Assembly: GCA_964412195.1 (NCBI GenBank) | Contig: CAYPNP010000002.1 | Span: 376,515-440,514 of the forward strand | Reading direction: 5' to 3' | Source of the DNA: CAYPNP01 sp964412195 | GTDB lineage: Bacteria; Acidobacteriota; JAAYUB01 | Length of the DNA: 64,000 bases | Shown here: positions 44,083-53,408 of the stretch, piece by piece | How positions within the stretch are numbered: position 1 is the stretch's first letter | How the letters are laid out: every line of letters begins with the position of its first letter | The notes under the pieces: generated by a model | The model's input: only the letters and a program-made list of their open reading frames with translations | Told to the model about the DNA's origin: nothing | The model's database searches: none | Made by a program: the position numbers and the translations under genes

Positions 44083-45432
44083 GTGCCCCCCCCGAAACGG
44101 ATTCCCCCGGCTTACAGCACCCTGGTGGACGCGGTGCGCGCCGCCGGCGTCGTCGGCATGGGCGGAGCGGGCTTCCCGACCCACCTGAAACTCCGGCCCC
44201 GGCTCGAGACCGTGATCATCAACGGGGCGGAGTGCGAGCCGCTGCTGGCCTGCGACCGGCACCTCCTCCAGCGCCACGCCCCGCTGGTCCTGGACGGCGC
44301 CGCGCGGGTCGCCGCCGCCACGGGCGCCGGGGAAGTCGTCCTGGCGGTGAAGAAAAAGAACCGCGAATTGGCGGAAACCTTCGCCTCCCTCACCTCCTCG
44401 ATTCCGCTCCGGACCGTCCTGATGGACGACGTCTACCCTTCCGGCGACGAGTTCTTCGTGGTGCGGGACGCCTGCGGGAAAGCCCTGCCTCCCGGCGCCA
44501 TCCCGGTGGACCATGGCATCCTCGTCGGCAACGCCGCGACCTTCAAGGCGGTCAGCGACGCCTGCGCCGGCGTCCCGTTAACCCGCCGCTTCGTCAGCGT
44601 CTGCGGCGCCGTCCACCGGCCCGTCACGCTGGAGGTCCCCGTCGGCGCCGCTTTTCACGAGCTGATCGCCGCCGCCGGCGGCCTGTCCGTCCCGGAGGCC
44701 GCGCTGTTGGAAGGCGGCGTGCTCATGGGCGAGCTCGCCGTGCCGGACGGCGTGGTGAAGAAGACCACCGCGGCCGTGGTCGCCCTGCCGCCGGACCACC
44801 CGGCGGTGCTGGAACGGACCCGGCCCCTCAGCTACTCCGTCAAGCTCGCCGAACACAGCTGCTGCCAGTGCGTGAAGTGCACCGAGCTGTGCTCGCGCAA
44901 CCTGCTCGGCCACGAGATCGAGCCCCACAAGGCCATGCGCCTGGTGGGCTCGGCCCGCGACTACCGCGAGCTGTCCATGCCGTCGCTGTGGCAGTGCTCC
45001 GGCTGCGGGCTCTGCTCGCTGGTCGCCTGCCCGTTCGACCTGGGCGTCCGGCGGTTGATCCTGGAAGCGAGGAAGGGGCTGCCCCGATCCGCGCCGCCAT
45101 CGGAGGTCCCCCGGGAGAGGCCGGACGCGGGCCTGTTTCTGGTGCCCACCCGACGGCTGATCCGGCGGCTCCGGCTGGACACCTACGACCGGCCCCAGCC
45201 GTTCGGCGGGCCGCTCCCCGCGCCTGCCCTTCTCCGGATCCCCTGCAAGCAGCACGTCGGCGCTCCCGCCGTGCCGGTGGTGGCCGAGGGACAGGCGGTG
45301 CGGGCCGGCGACCTGCTGGCCGCGGCGCCCGACGGGGCCGTCGGCGCCCACGTCCATGCCCCCGCCGCCGGACGCGTGGCCTCGGTCGGCGCCGAGATCG
45401 TGATCGAGACCGGTGAATCGGTGAGTCGGTGA
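44083..45432 (+). CDS. pduS: PduS/RnfC-like flavin and Fe-S reductase of a microcompartment
   Basis: 449 residues, GTG start. The N-terminal nucleotide/flavin domain has GMGGAGFPTHLKL and INGAECEPLLACD (about 24-58). An SLBB-like segment follows (VCGAVHRPVTLEVPVG). Two 4Fe-4S motifs are at about 260-270 (CX2CX2CX3C) and 305-316 (CX2CX2CX4CP). A C-terminal barrel-sandwich hybrid ends the protein. PduS is a cobalamin reductase of the 1,2-propanediol compartment and physically interacts with PduT in Salmonella. RnfC proteins share the architecture, but the gene order and the absence of other rnf genes favour PduS. Confidence 0.9.
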   Translation: MPPPKRIPPAYSTLVDAVRAAGVVGMGGAGFPTHLKLRPRLETVIINGAECEPLLACDRHLLQRHAPLVLDGAARVAAATGAGEVVLAVKKKNRELAETFASLTSSIPLRTVLMDDVYPSGDEFFVVRDACGKALPPGAIPVDHGILVGNAATFKAVSDACAGVPLTRRFVSVCGAVHRPVTLEVPVGAAFHELIAAAGGLSVPEAALLEGGVLMGELAVPDGVVKKTTAAVVALPPDHPAVLERTRPLSYSVKLAEHSCCQCVKCTELCSRNLLGHEIEPHKAMRLVGSARDYRELSMPSLWQCSGCGLCSLVACPFDLGVRRLILEARKGLPRSAPPSEVPRERPDAGLFLVPTRRLIRRLRLDTYDRPQPFGGPLPAPALLRIPCKQHVGAPAVPVVAEGQAVRAGDLLAAAPDGAVGAHVHAPAAGRVASVGAEIVIETGESVSR

Positions 45433-45445
45433 ATCGGCAGCAACA

Positions 45446-45572
<127 letters not shown>

Positions 45573-45611
45573 CTCTGTCCGTGATAGCATGGTTTCACAA
45601 GGAGCATCGTC

Positions 45612-46163
45612 ATGATTTCCCCCGCCATCGGCGCCCTCGAGTTCAACAGCATCGCCCGCGGCATCGAGGCTGCCGACGCCATGGTCAAGGCTGCCCAGGT
45701 GGAGCTGTTCGCCTCCAAAACCATCTGCCCCGGGAAGTACCTCTCGCTGTTGCACGGAGAGGTCTCCAGCGTGGCCGCCGCCATCGAGGCCGGCAAGGCG
45801 GTCGCCCGGGTGGCCCTCGTGGACGAGTTCGTCATCCCCAACGTCCACCCCCAGGTCTTCCCCGCCCTCACCGGCACCGCGACGCTCCATGAGATGCTGG
45901 CTATCGGGGTGCTGGAAAGCTATTCCGCGCTGACCGGCATCCTGGCGGGCGACGCCGCCGCCAAGGCCGCCGCGGTGGACTTGATCGAGATCCGCCTGGC
46001 CAACGGGATCGGCGGCAAGGCGGTCCTGACCCTCACCGGCAACGTCGCCGACGTGGAGGCGGCCATCCGCGCCGGCGAGGCGGCCATCGCCCACACCGGC
46101 CTGTTCGTCGCCGCCGTGGTCATCCCCGGCCCCCACGCCGACATCAAGAAGTTCCTGATCTGA
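45612..46163 (+). CDS. pduT: PduT-like tandem BMC shell protein with a pore cysteine
   Basis: 183 residues, two BMC domains in tandem. The first holds SKTICPGKYLS with Cys39, matching the PduT cysteine that binds a 4Fe-4S cluster at the trimer pore. The second has IRLANGIGGKAVLTLTGNVADVEAAI and ends VVIPGPHADIKKFL. AAGGAG is seven bases before ATG. The trimer should form a redox-active pore through which electrons from the PduS-like protein could pass across the shell. Separated from the rest of the operon by 179 bp of repeats. Confidence 0.95.
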   Translation: MISPAIGALEFNSIARGIEAADAMVKAAQVELFASKTICPGKYLSLLHGEVSSVAAAIEAGKAVARVALVDEFVIPNVHPQVFPALTGTATLHEMLAIGVLESYSALTGILAGDAAAKAAAVDLIEIRLANGIGGKAVLTLTGNVADVEAAIRAGEAAIAHTGLFVAAVVIPGPHADIKKFLI

Positions 46164-46247
46164 CGTCCTCTTCCCGGATTTTCAGCCGGACCCAAGCCGG
46201 TTCCCCTGCCGGCTGATTGTCAATGCATCTTGGGAAAATACACACAA

Positions 46248-46348
46248 TTCAAACACAATTACCAGAAAGGTATAAATTTTTTATCTCATTCTATTTCAGT
46301 GGGTTATCATAATAATCCGTTGACATCCCGGAGGTTCCATGCTTAATT
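46248..46348 (+). promoter_or_regulatory. Promoter region of the subtilase gene
   Basis: Two candidates: TTCAAA (46248-46253) with TATAAA (46271-46276) at 17 bp, and a perfect TTGACA (46320-46325) with a poor -10 (TTAATT). The 257 bp gap is AT-rich and carries no gene. Confidence 0.35.
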
Positions 46349-46420
46349 GAATGTATGCGTGGAAATTTATCTTTTGCCAGACGAATCCGAACATCGGCAC
46401 GCCATGCCAGGGAGGCTGGA

Positions 46421-49400
46421 ATGTTCCATAACCGAAGAAATTCCAACATGTTGCGCGGGCTCTTGCTCCTGTCGCTGCTGATTGTCGGCAGCGGATTCTG
46501 GTCGTCGTCGGCCCTCGGGGCGGACAGGCCTTCGCGAGTCCCCCCCGCCGTCGTCGATCCTGACACCGGCGAGCGGATCGTCGTCATCGATCCGAACTGG
46601 CAATCCCTCGAGCCTTTCGCGGGCCGCTTCGCCGCCAAGAACTCGAAAGTAGAAGGCAGCCATTACATCGCCCTCGCCGCCATCTTCATGGACACGGACA
46701 AGCTGGTCACTACCGACCGCAAGGGCCGGCGCTCCTTCCTCGAGCCGGACCTCTCGAGCTTCCCCTCGGAAACGATCGGCCGGCCCTTCCAGACCGGTTC
46801 GATGGATTACTTCCTCATCCAGGCCCGCTCGCCGGAGGACCAGATCCGGGTCCGCGGCTGGCTCGAGGAGAACGGCATCGTCATCCTCGACTACATCCCC
46901 GACCTGGCATACCTGGTCCGGACGGACAAGACCGGCCTCTACGCACTGCAGCAGTTGAAGGAAGTTTACTGGACCGGCTACTTCCAGCCGGCCTTCCGCC
47001 TGGCTCCCAAGCTAGATTACGTCATCGAGGCGGATTTCGCCCACCCGCTCATGCTGACCGCGCATTTTGACCTCGTTGATTACGCGGATCTCAACGACAT
47101 CCTGGATGTGCTGCAGCCGCTGAACCTCCAGGTCACCGACTTCGCCCGGACGGACGCCTACTGGCTCATCCGACTGGAAGGACCGGCCGTGGAGGCCCGC
47201 CGCTTGATCACGATCCCAGGTTGCCTCTGGGTGGAACGCTTCGTGGAACGCGAGCTACACAACAATGTCGCCCGCACCTCAGCCAACACCACCACCGGCC
47301 GCGGCGCCACCGCCGGCCCCATCATGGACGTGGAGGACGTGTGGGCCCGTGGCATCCGCGGCGAGGGCCAGATCGCCTCGGCCGCCGACACCGGCCTGTC
47401 CACCGGTAATATCACCACCCCCAACAGCATGCATTATGATTTCGGTCAAGTTGGCTCGGCTACCAATCCGATGCGCGTCCTCAAGGGCTACGCCCTCGGG
47501 CGAGCGACTTGGGACGACGACCAGACCACCGGCGGCGGCCACGGGACGCACACATCGGGGTCCATTGTGGGTAATGGAATTCGCTCTGGTTCGACACCCA
47601 GCACGAACACGTTCCCTTCCACCTGCTATGCTGGCACGGCACCGAAGGCTCAATTTATTATTCAATCACTAATGGATTCTGATGGAAACCTGGGAGGATT
47701 ACCCGCTGATTTAACGCAACTCTTTCTCCCTCCTTATAACGATGGCGCGCGTGTGCATTCCAACTCATGGGGGGCTCCAGTCGGCGGAGCCTACAATACA
47801 GATTCACAGAATGTCGACAAATTCTGTTGGAATTACCAAGATATGTTAATCACTTTTTCTGCGGGAAATAGTGGAACAGACTCATCCACTTCAGATGGAT
47901 TGATTGATAGCGATTCTATGGGAGCTCCTGGGACTGCTAAGAATTGTGTAACTGTGGGCGCATCTGAGAATTATCGGACAGATTTTGAATATGGTTACTA
48001 TACAAATCGGGTCCGTTGTCAATCTTCTCCAACTTGGGGTTGGTTCAATTCATCTAATTTCCCCAATAATCCTATCAATTCAGATTTGATGGCAAATAAT
48101 GCAAATGGGATGGGTGCATTTTCTTCCCGCGGTCCCACTAGCGATGGCCGGTTCAAGCCAGATGTAACTGCGCCTGGAATAGCCATATTTTCGACACGGA
48201 CTGATTTGCATCAAGCATTCGAAGAATGGGGATATTGCAATCTCAGTACCACGCTACGGCAGTATTACATCGCCATGGGTGGAACATCTATGGCGAATCC
48301 TCTCACAGCTGGAGCTTGTGTTCTGATTCGCCAATACTATACCCAAGGTTGGCATGCAAATGGTAGTAATATCACTCATACATCTCCAGTGATCGCTGAT
48401 GGTTTTTCACCATCTTCTGCCCTTGTGAAGGCCACACTGATCAATGGAGCTTGGGACATGAGTCCGGGGCAGTATGGAACTGGCACTACCCGGGAAATCC
48501 CCCCCAGTTGGGACACCGGACACGACCTGCCCAACAATGCGGAAGGTTATGGTCGGGTAGACTTGGAACACTCCCTCTTTCCAGGCTCAGGGTACGGAGA
48601 TATGACAGGGCGGTTGCTCGAGGTCCACGATGTTACGCCCGGTCTGCAAACAGCCGAAAGCAAATCGTATGCGTTCACCGTCGGCTCGAACGCCAACCCC
48701 TTGATCGTCACGTTGGTGTGGACGGACCCGTATGGCGCGACGTACGTGGGCACCGAGCTGGTCAATGATCTGGATCTGTTGGTCACGGCACCGGATGGAA
48801 CGACGAATTACTACCCGAACAAACTCAACAACACGGCGGGAACCGCGGATCGCAAGAACAACGTGGAACAGGTCAAGATCACCAGCCCGGCATCCGGTCA
48901 ATGGACCATCCGGGTGACCGGTTACAACGTCCCCGGCAACGGTCAAACCGGGAGCACAGTTCAACCCTATGCGCTGGTGATCTCAGGTGTTACCTGTTCT
49001 ACAGCAATCCCGGGGAGCCTCACAGCCACTTCATCGGGCAATAACGCCGTTGATCTCACCTGGGCAAGTGTATCTGGAGCCACCCAATACAGGGTTTATC
49101 GAGCGATGATTTCGGGAGGACCGTATACCGTGGTCGGGACAGTTTCCGCTCCGACCACATCCATGACGGATACGACGGTCTCCGGTGGTGTCACTTACTA
49201 TTATGTCGTCACCGCAGTCGCCGGGTGCGAATCCCCCAATTCAGCCGAGATATCGGTCACTGCATCGATTGAAGGTGGGTGCAATCTGCCACCATTGTTT
49301 GCCGGTATTGTTTCCGTCTCCAGCGCGGGGAGCGCCGATTGTGGTCTGAATCTTAGCTGGCGCGCAGCAAGTGCCCAGTGTTCAGGATTGGTAAACTATA

Positions 49401-51682
49401 CAATATACAGATCCTCTACTCCCGGCGTTGCCCCCTCAACTGCGAATCGAATCGCCACAGGCGTGACTGGAACTACCTACAATGATCTGAACGGATTGAC
49501 TTACAACACTGCGTATTATTATCTCGTCCACGCCGTGGATGGCTCCAACGGAGTGGAAGACACAAACACCACGGAACAATCGGGGATTCCGAGAGGCGTG
49601 CCTGTCCTGACCAATCTCTATGGACCAGAGAACTTCGATGGCTACTCTGATGGCAACATGGCGAACTGGAGCCGCGGATATTTTTCAGGTAACGCCAATG
49701 ACTGGCGTGGTGTGATGACCTGTACGGCCCATTCCGGAAACAAGATATTCCGCTGTGGAGGTACCGACTGCACCGCCACCTACCAAGCCAGCGTGTATTC
49801 CTTTGCTCGTCCTCCTGCAATATCTGTTCCGAGTGGCTCAACAAACACCAGGCTATCGTTCTGGCATGAGTGGAATTTTGAAACATACTATGATGGGGCC
49901 ATGTTGATGCTCTCCTTGGACGGTTCATCATACAGATACATCCCCCCCGCAGCATTTTCCCAAGGTGGTTATAATGTGGATATGAGTTCCATCGAGATGT
50001 GGGGAGGGAATCACACTGGATCATGGACCAACACCATTGTTGATCTCGATCTTGCCTACAACCTCATCATGAGCAGTTCAGAAGGATGTTCCGGCAAGAC
50101 ACTCTACATCGCTTTCGTGGAGTATGCGGACAACTTATATCAATACTCGGGTTGGTTCATTGATGACGTATCCGTCACCGCTAACGTTCCTGGGCCCTGC
50201 TCCAGCACGCCCATGGATGTCTCCTACCTCACCGCCCGGGCTGCGGGAGACAATGTCAGCGGTCTTCTCAAGCTGGAGTGGGTCAATCCCAGCAGCAACT
50301 ATTCCTCCACGGTTTTGGCTTACCGCACGGACCGGTTTCCGGCTAATCCCTCCGATACCCCGAATCCTACCCGGGACATCCCCGGAGTCGCTGGCGCCTA
50401 CGGATCCTTCACCACGCCGTTCGTGAACAATGACACCTATTATTACTATTCCGCTTTCGTGAAGAACAGCGCCGACCTCTATTCCGATGGCAGAAACGTG
50501 CTGGCACGGCCCTTCAACGCCTCCACCGGGTGGGTGAAGTGGGCCTACTCCACCGGGGCGGCGAACCTCGCCCCGCCGGGCGTGCGGCCCGGTGTCCTGG
50601 GCACCGGTGCGATCTACGACGCCTCCAACGATCGCAACCTGCACGCCACCAACACCTCGCCCACCGGCGGCGACTGGCCGCGCACCGGGACCTACGCGTG
50701 GATCCCCATGGCCATGAACGGCCCGGCCCAGGGGCGGCCGACGGTCATCCCGCTGACCCTGGTACCGGGAGCCGACAGCGTGGTATTCCTGGGCTCCCAG
50801 GACGGCTACGCTTACGCCGCCAACGCCAAGACTGGCGCCCAGCTCTGGCAGAGCGCCCAACTGGGCGACGTGGTCCAGGCGCCCGTCAACGGCATGTTCA
50901 CCGCGTACGGCGGCGCTTACAACCTGCTCTTCGTGCCCACCCGTAACGCCGTCACCGCCAACCGGGTCTGGGCGCTCGACCCGGCGAACGGCACCTCCAA
51001 GTGGAGCTTCGACAACGGCGGCGGCAGCAGCGCCATGGGCATCATCAGCAGCGGCACGGTGGTGGACTACGCCAACCGCCGGCTGTATTTCACCAGCCGC
51101 GCCCGGGGCGGCGGCAGCGACCACACCATGTGGTGCATCTCGTTCACCGACTCGGGTGCCTCCTGGGTCTGGTCTCGCGCCTTGGGCGACATCGACAGCG
51201 CCCCGCTGCTGTACGATGGGCGCATTTACGTCGGGAACAACCAAGGCATCATCTACGCCCTGAACGCAACCACCGGCGCGGATATCTGGAGCTACAACAC
51301 GGGCGACGCCAGCGCGGTCAAGTCCTACATCTTCTGTGATTTCACCCCCCGGCCGCGGAGGCTCTACTTCAGCACGGCCGGCAAGGTCTGGTCGCTGACC
51401 GACAACGCCAACGACACGGCCAGCGTTACCTCCGGCTGGCCGCTCAGCCTCACGTCGCCATCCCATCCGTTACCCATCTACGGCACCAACTACCTGGTCG
51501 TGGGCGCCAGCCTGGGCCGGGTGTACCGCATCAACGTGACGTCGCCCAATCTCGACACATACACAACCCTGGGCGACGGCAACTCCGCGGCGGGCAATCC
51601 CAGCTTCGACGTCACCAACAACATGGTCCTGATCGGCACCGCCGCGGGCGTCCTCTACGGCGTCGTCCCGCCGCTGAACTAA
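46421..51682 (+). CDS. Secreted subtilisin-like (S8) protease with accessory and beta-propeller domains
   Basis: 1753 residues from ATG 46421, chosen for GGAGG at 46411-46415 and a following signal peptide (MLRGLLLLSLLIVGSGFWSSSALG); ATG 46355 is in frame but lacks a ribosome binding site. Catalytic triad: Asp323 (SAADTGLSTG), His374 (GGGHGTHTSG) and Ser623 (GGTSMANP). A jelly-roll domain follows at about 743-860, resembling the C-terminal domain of KP-43-type subtilases. Two FN3-like modules lie at about 862-1056, a carbohydrate/lectin-like region to about 1240, and a PQQ-type propeller from about 1383. GC falls sharply between about 47560-48490 and 49000-50400, which suggests mosaic origin. 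Confidence 0.93.
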   Translation: MFHNRRNSNMLRGLLLLSLLIVGSGFWSSSALGADRPSRVPPAVVDPDTGERIVVIDPNWQSLEPFAGRFAAKNSKVEGSHYIALAAIFMDTDKLVTTDRKGRRSFLEPDLSSFPSETIGRPFQTGSMDYFLIQARSPEDQIRVRGWLEENGIVILDYIPDLAYLVRTDKTGLYALQQLKEVYWTGYFQPAFRLAPKLDYVIEADFAHPLMLTAHFDLVDYADLNDILDVLQPLNLQVTDFARTDAYWLIRLEGPAVEARRLITIPGCLWVERFVERELHNNVARTSANTTTGRGATAGPIMDVEDVWARGIRGEGQIASAADTGLSTGNITTPNSMHYDFGQVGSATNPMRVLKGYALGRATWDDDQTTGGGHGTHTSGSIVGNGIRSGSTPSTNTFPSTCYAGTAPKAQFIIQSLMDSDGNLGGLPADLTQLFLPPYNDGARVHSNSWGAPVGGAYNTDSQNVDKFCWNYQDMLITFSAGNSGTDSSTSDGLIDSDSMGAPGTAKNCVTVGASENYRTDFEYGYYTNRVRCQSSPTWGWFNSSNFPNNPINSDLMANNANGMGAFSSRGPTSDGRFKPDVTAPGIAIFSTRTDLHQAFEEWGYCNLSTTLRQYYIAMGGTSMANPLTAGACVLIRQYYTQGWHANGSNITHTSPVIADGFSPSSALVKATLINGAWDMSPGQYGTGTTREIPPSWDTGHDLPNNAEGYGRVDLEHSLFPGSGYGDMTGRLLEVHDVTPGLQTAESKSYAFTVGSNANPLIVTLVWTDPYGATYVGTELVNDLDLLVTAPDGTTNYYPNKLNNTAGTADRKNNVEQVKITSPASGQWTIRVTGYNVPGNGQTGSTVQPYALVISGVTCSTAIPGSLTATSSGNNAVDLTWASVSGATQYRVYRAMISGGPYTVVGTVSAPTTSMTDTTVSGGVTYYYVVTAVAGCESPNSAEISVTASIEGGCNLPPLFAGIVSVSSAGSADCGLNLSWRAASAQCSGLVNYTIYRSSTPGVAPSTANRIATGVTGTTYNDLNGLTYNTAYYYLVHAVDGSNGVEDTNTTEQSGIPRGVPVLTNLYGPENFDGYSDGNMANWSRGYFSGNANDWRGVMTCTAHSGNKIFRCGGTDCTATYQASVYSFARPPAISVPSGSTNTRLSFWHEWNFETYYDGAMLMLSLDGSSYRYIPPAAFSQGGYNVDMSSIEMWGGNHTGSWTNTIVDLDLAYNLIMSSSEGCSGKTLYIAFVEYADNLYQYSGWFIDDVSVTANVPGPCSSTPMDVSYLTARAAGDNVSGLLKLEWVNPSSNYSSTVLAYRTDRFPANPSDTPNPTRDIPGVAGAYGSFTTPFVNNDTYYYYSAFVKNSADLYSDGRNVLARPFNASTGWVKWAYSTGAANLAPPGVRPGVLGTGAIYDASNDRNLHATNTSPTGGDWPRTGTYAWIPMAMNGPAQGRPTVIPLTLVPGADSVVFLGSQDGYAYAANAKTGAQLWQSAQLGDVVQAPVNGMFTAYGGAYNLLFVPTRNAVTANRVWALDPANGTSKWSFDNGGGSSAMGIISSGTVVDYANRRLYFTSRARGGGSDHTMWCISFTDSGASWVWSRALGDIDSAPLLYDGRIYVGNNQGIIYALNATTGADIWSYNTGDASAVKSYIFCDFTPRPRRLYFSTAGKVWSLTDNANDTASVTSGWPLSLTSPSHPLPIYGTNYLVVGASLGRVYRINVTSPNLDTYTTLGDGNSAAGNPSFDVTNNMVLIGTAAGVLYGVVPPLN

Positions 51683-51694
51683 AGGAGGCTACTC

Positions 51695-52231
51695 ATGGCA
51701 CGTCATCGCATACTGCTGCTGGCCGCGCTCCTGCTGGCCCTGTTCGCACACCTGGTCGCGCAGGCCGAGGACGAGAAGGCGAGCGCCGGCCGGATCCCCT
51801 GCACCGACATCCTGGCCAAGTCCGCCGAGGAGAACGGCGGCGCCTGGGCGACCTCGTTCCACGCCTCCGTCACCACCGACCTGACCCTGGCCGTCATCTT
51901 CCCCAAGAACTTCCAGGGGGAGCACGAAGTGGAGGTCCGGCTCTACACCCCGGGCGGCGACCTCTACCAGTCCATCCGGATGCCCATCGCGGAACCCGGC
52001 CGGAAGGCGGAAAACCGGATAGTGAACGGTTACCCCCGGGCCATCCGACAGGTGGTCCCGAAACCGGAGGCGTACCTCGGGACCGCCCTGCTCAAGGTGG
52101 AAATCCCCTTCCCCGTCGGAGGCACGCTGATCTCGAGCAATTCTCTCTACGGGCAGTGGCGCATCGAGGCCCTGGTCGACCAGGACAAGAAGCCCTGCGG
52201 CAAGCCCGTTTACATCCAGATTGAGGAGTGA
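51695..52231 (+). CDS. Exported protein of unknown function
   Basis: 178 residues with AAGGAGG just before the start and a clear signal peptide (RHRILLLAALLLALFAHLVAQA). The mature part looks like a beta-sandwich: TTDLTLAVIFPKNFQGEHEVEVRLYTPGGDLYQSI ... LISSNSLYGQWRIEALVDQDKKPCGKPVYIQI. Two cysteines could pair. Its 12-bp distance to the subtilase suggests co-expression and a role with it. No family recognised. Confidence 0.75.
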   Translation: MARHRILLLAALLLALFAHLVAQAEDEKASAGRIPCTDILAKSAEENGGAWATSFHASVTTDLTLAVIFPKNFQGEHEVEVRLYTPGGDLYQSIRMPIAEPGRKAENRIVNGYPRAIRQVVPKPEAYLGTALLKVEIPFPVGGTLISSNSLYGQWRIEALVDQDKKPCGKPVYIQIEE

Positions 52232-52240
52232 TCCTCGCGG

Positions 52241-52265
52241 CGGGGCGGCGCCTCAGGCCGCCCCG
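52241..52265. terminator. Strong GC hairpin between the two exported-protein genes
   Basis: A perfect 9-bp stem pairs 52241-52249 with 52257-52265 around a 7-base loop. There is no T-run, so it may weaken rather than end transcription into the DUF1573 gene. Confidence 0.4.
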
Positions 52266-52280
52266 CGCGAATATCCGGCC

Positions 52281-53303
52281 ATGCCCGCACGTCTCTTCAT
52301 CGTTTCACTCACCTTGATCATTCTGGCGCCGTTTTTGGCGACGGGCCTTGCCGCGCAGGGCCTGCCCGTGGCGGTGGCGCCGGAAATCACCTTGTGGCTC
52401 GGCCGCGTGCCCGCTTCCGGGCCGCCGGTCACGCACGAGTTCATCCTCCTGAACCAGGGGTCGGCGCCGCTGCAGATCCTGAAGGTGGAAAAGGTCTGCC
52501 AGTGCATCTCCTACGAGATCGGGTCGCAGACCATCCCGCCCGGGGAGGAGACCACCCTGACCGTGACGGTGGATCCCAAGGGCAAGCGGGGGGAGTTCGG
52601 CGACGGCATCCGGATCGAGACCAACGATCCCGAGACGCCGCACCTCACCTTCCTCCTCCGCGGCGTGGCCTTCGACCGGATCCAGATCGAGCCGGAGCTG
52701 CTCGATTTCGGCGCCATCCCGCTGGACGTCCTCCCGGCGGCGCGCATCAGCTTCCAGGTGGAGATCAACGACCCGGACGTCCAGGCGCTCGATCAGGTGA
52801 TCCCCTCCTCGCCGGCCCTGACCTGCCAGGTCAATCCCCTCGGCGACAAGCGCTACGAGGTCCCCGTCCAACTCCACCCCGGCCTGCCGGACCAGTTCTT
52901 CGAGGAATCGCTCCGGTTCAGCTTCACCGGCGCCAAGCCGGAGGTCGTCACCGTCCCGGTCCGGGGCTTCATCCAGAGCCGGGTGGAGCCGTCCCGCCGG
53001 TTCCTGAGCGTGTCCGGCTTCCTCAAATGGACCCCCATGTCGCAGACCGTGTACCTGTCCCATGCCACGCCCTTCCGGATCCTCGGGGTGGATTGCCCGG
53101 ACTGGCTGTCGGCCGAGAGCGCCCCGCTGGCCAGGCCGGAAGGCAAGCTCGGCCAGGTGATCCAGAAAGTGGTCCTCAGCCTCGATCCCGCGAAACTTCC
53201 CGCCGCTATCCCGCTGACCCGGATCCGCATCCGGACCGATCTCCCCCAGGCCCCGCAGGTGTTCCTGCTGGTGTTCGACGACCGGCTCCCGGCCGGTCAA
53301 TGA
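52281..53303 (+). CDS. Exported DUF1573 family protein
   Basis: 340 residues from ATG 52281; the frame upstream to 52221 is not needed. A signal peptide (LFIVSLTLIILAPFLATGLAAQG) precedes Ig-like DUF1573 strands: FILLNQGSAPLQILKVEKVCQCISYEIGSQTIPPGEETTLTVTVDPKGKRGEFGDGIRIETNDPETPHLTFLLRG. The CQC pair is typical of the family. A second related repeat seems present around residue 150 onward. Role unknown; such proteins are common in Bacteroidota, Planctomycetota and Acidobacteriota envelopes. Confidence 0.9.
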   Translation: MPARLFIVSLTLIILAPFLATGLAAQGLPVAVAPEITLWLGRVPASGPPVTHEFILLNQGSAPLQILKVEKVCQCISYEIGSQTIPPGEETTLTVTVDPKGKRGEFGDGIRIETNDPETPHLTFLLRGVAFDRIQIEPELLDFGAIPLDVLPAARISFQVEINDPDVQALDQVIPSSPALTCQVNPLGDKRYEVPVQLHPGLPDQFFEESLRFSFTGAKPEVVTVPVRGFIQSRVEPSRRFLSVSGFLKWTPMSQTVYLSHATPFRILGVDCPDWLSAESAPLARPEGKLGQVIQKVVLSLDPAKLPAAIPLTRIRIRTDLPQAPQVFLLVFDDRLPAGQ

Positions 53304-53408
53304 TGGGCTTGCCCCGCGCCGGGGCCTGTGCTACTGTACCCCCTTGATTTCGGTTTCCATGCGGCCGGACAGGGACCGGCCCGATCCAGCGGGGATGCAT
53401 CCACGACG

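Noticed and set aside
44083..45432. RnfC of an Rnf complex
   Set aside because: No other rnf gene is present, and the neighbours are shell proteins, so PduS fits better.
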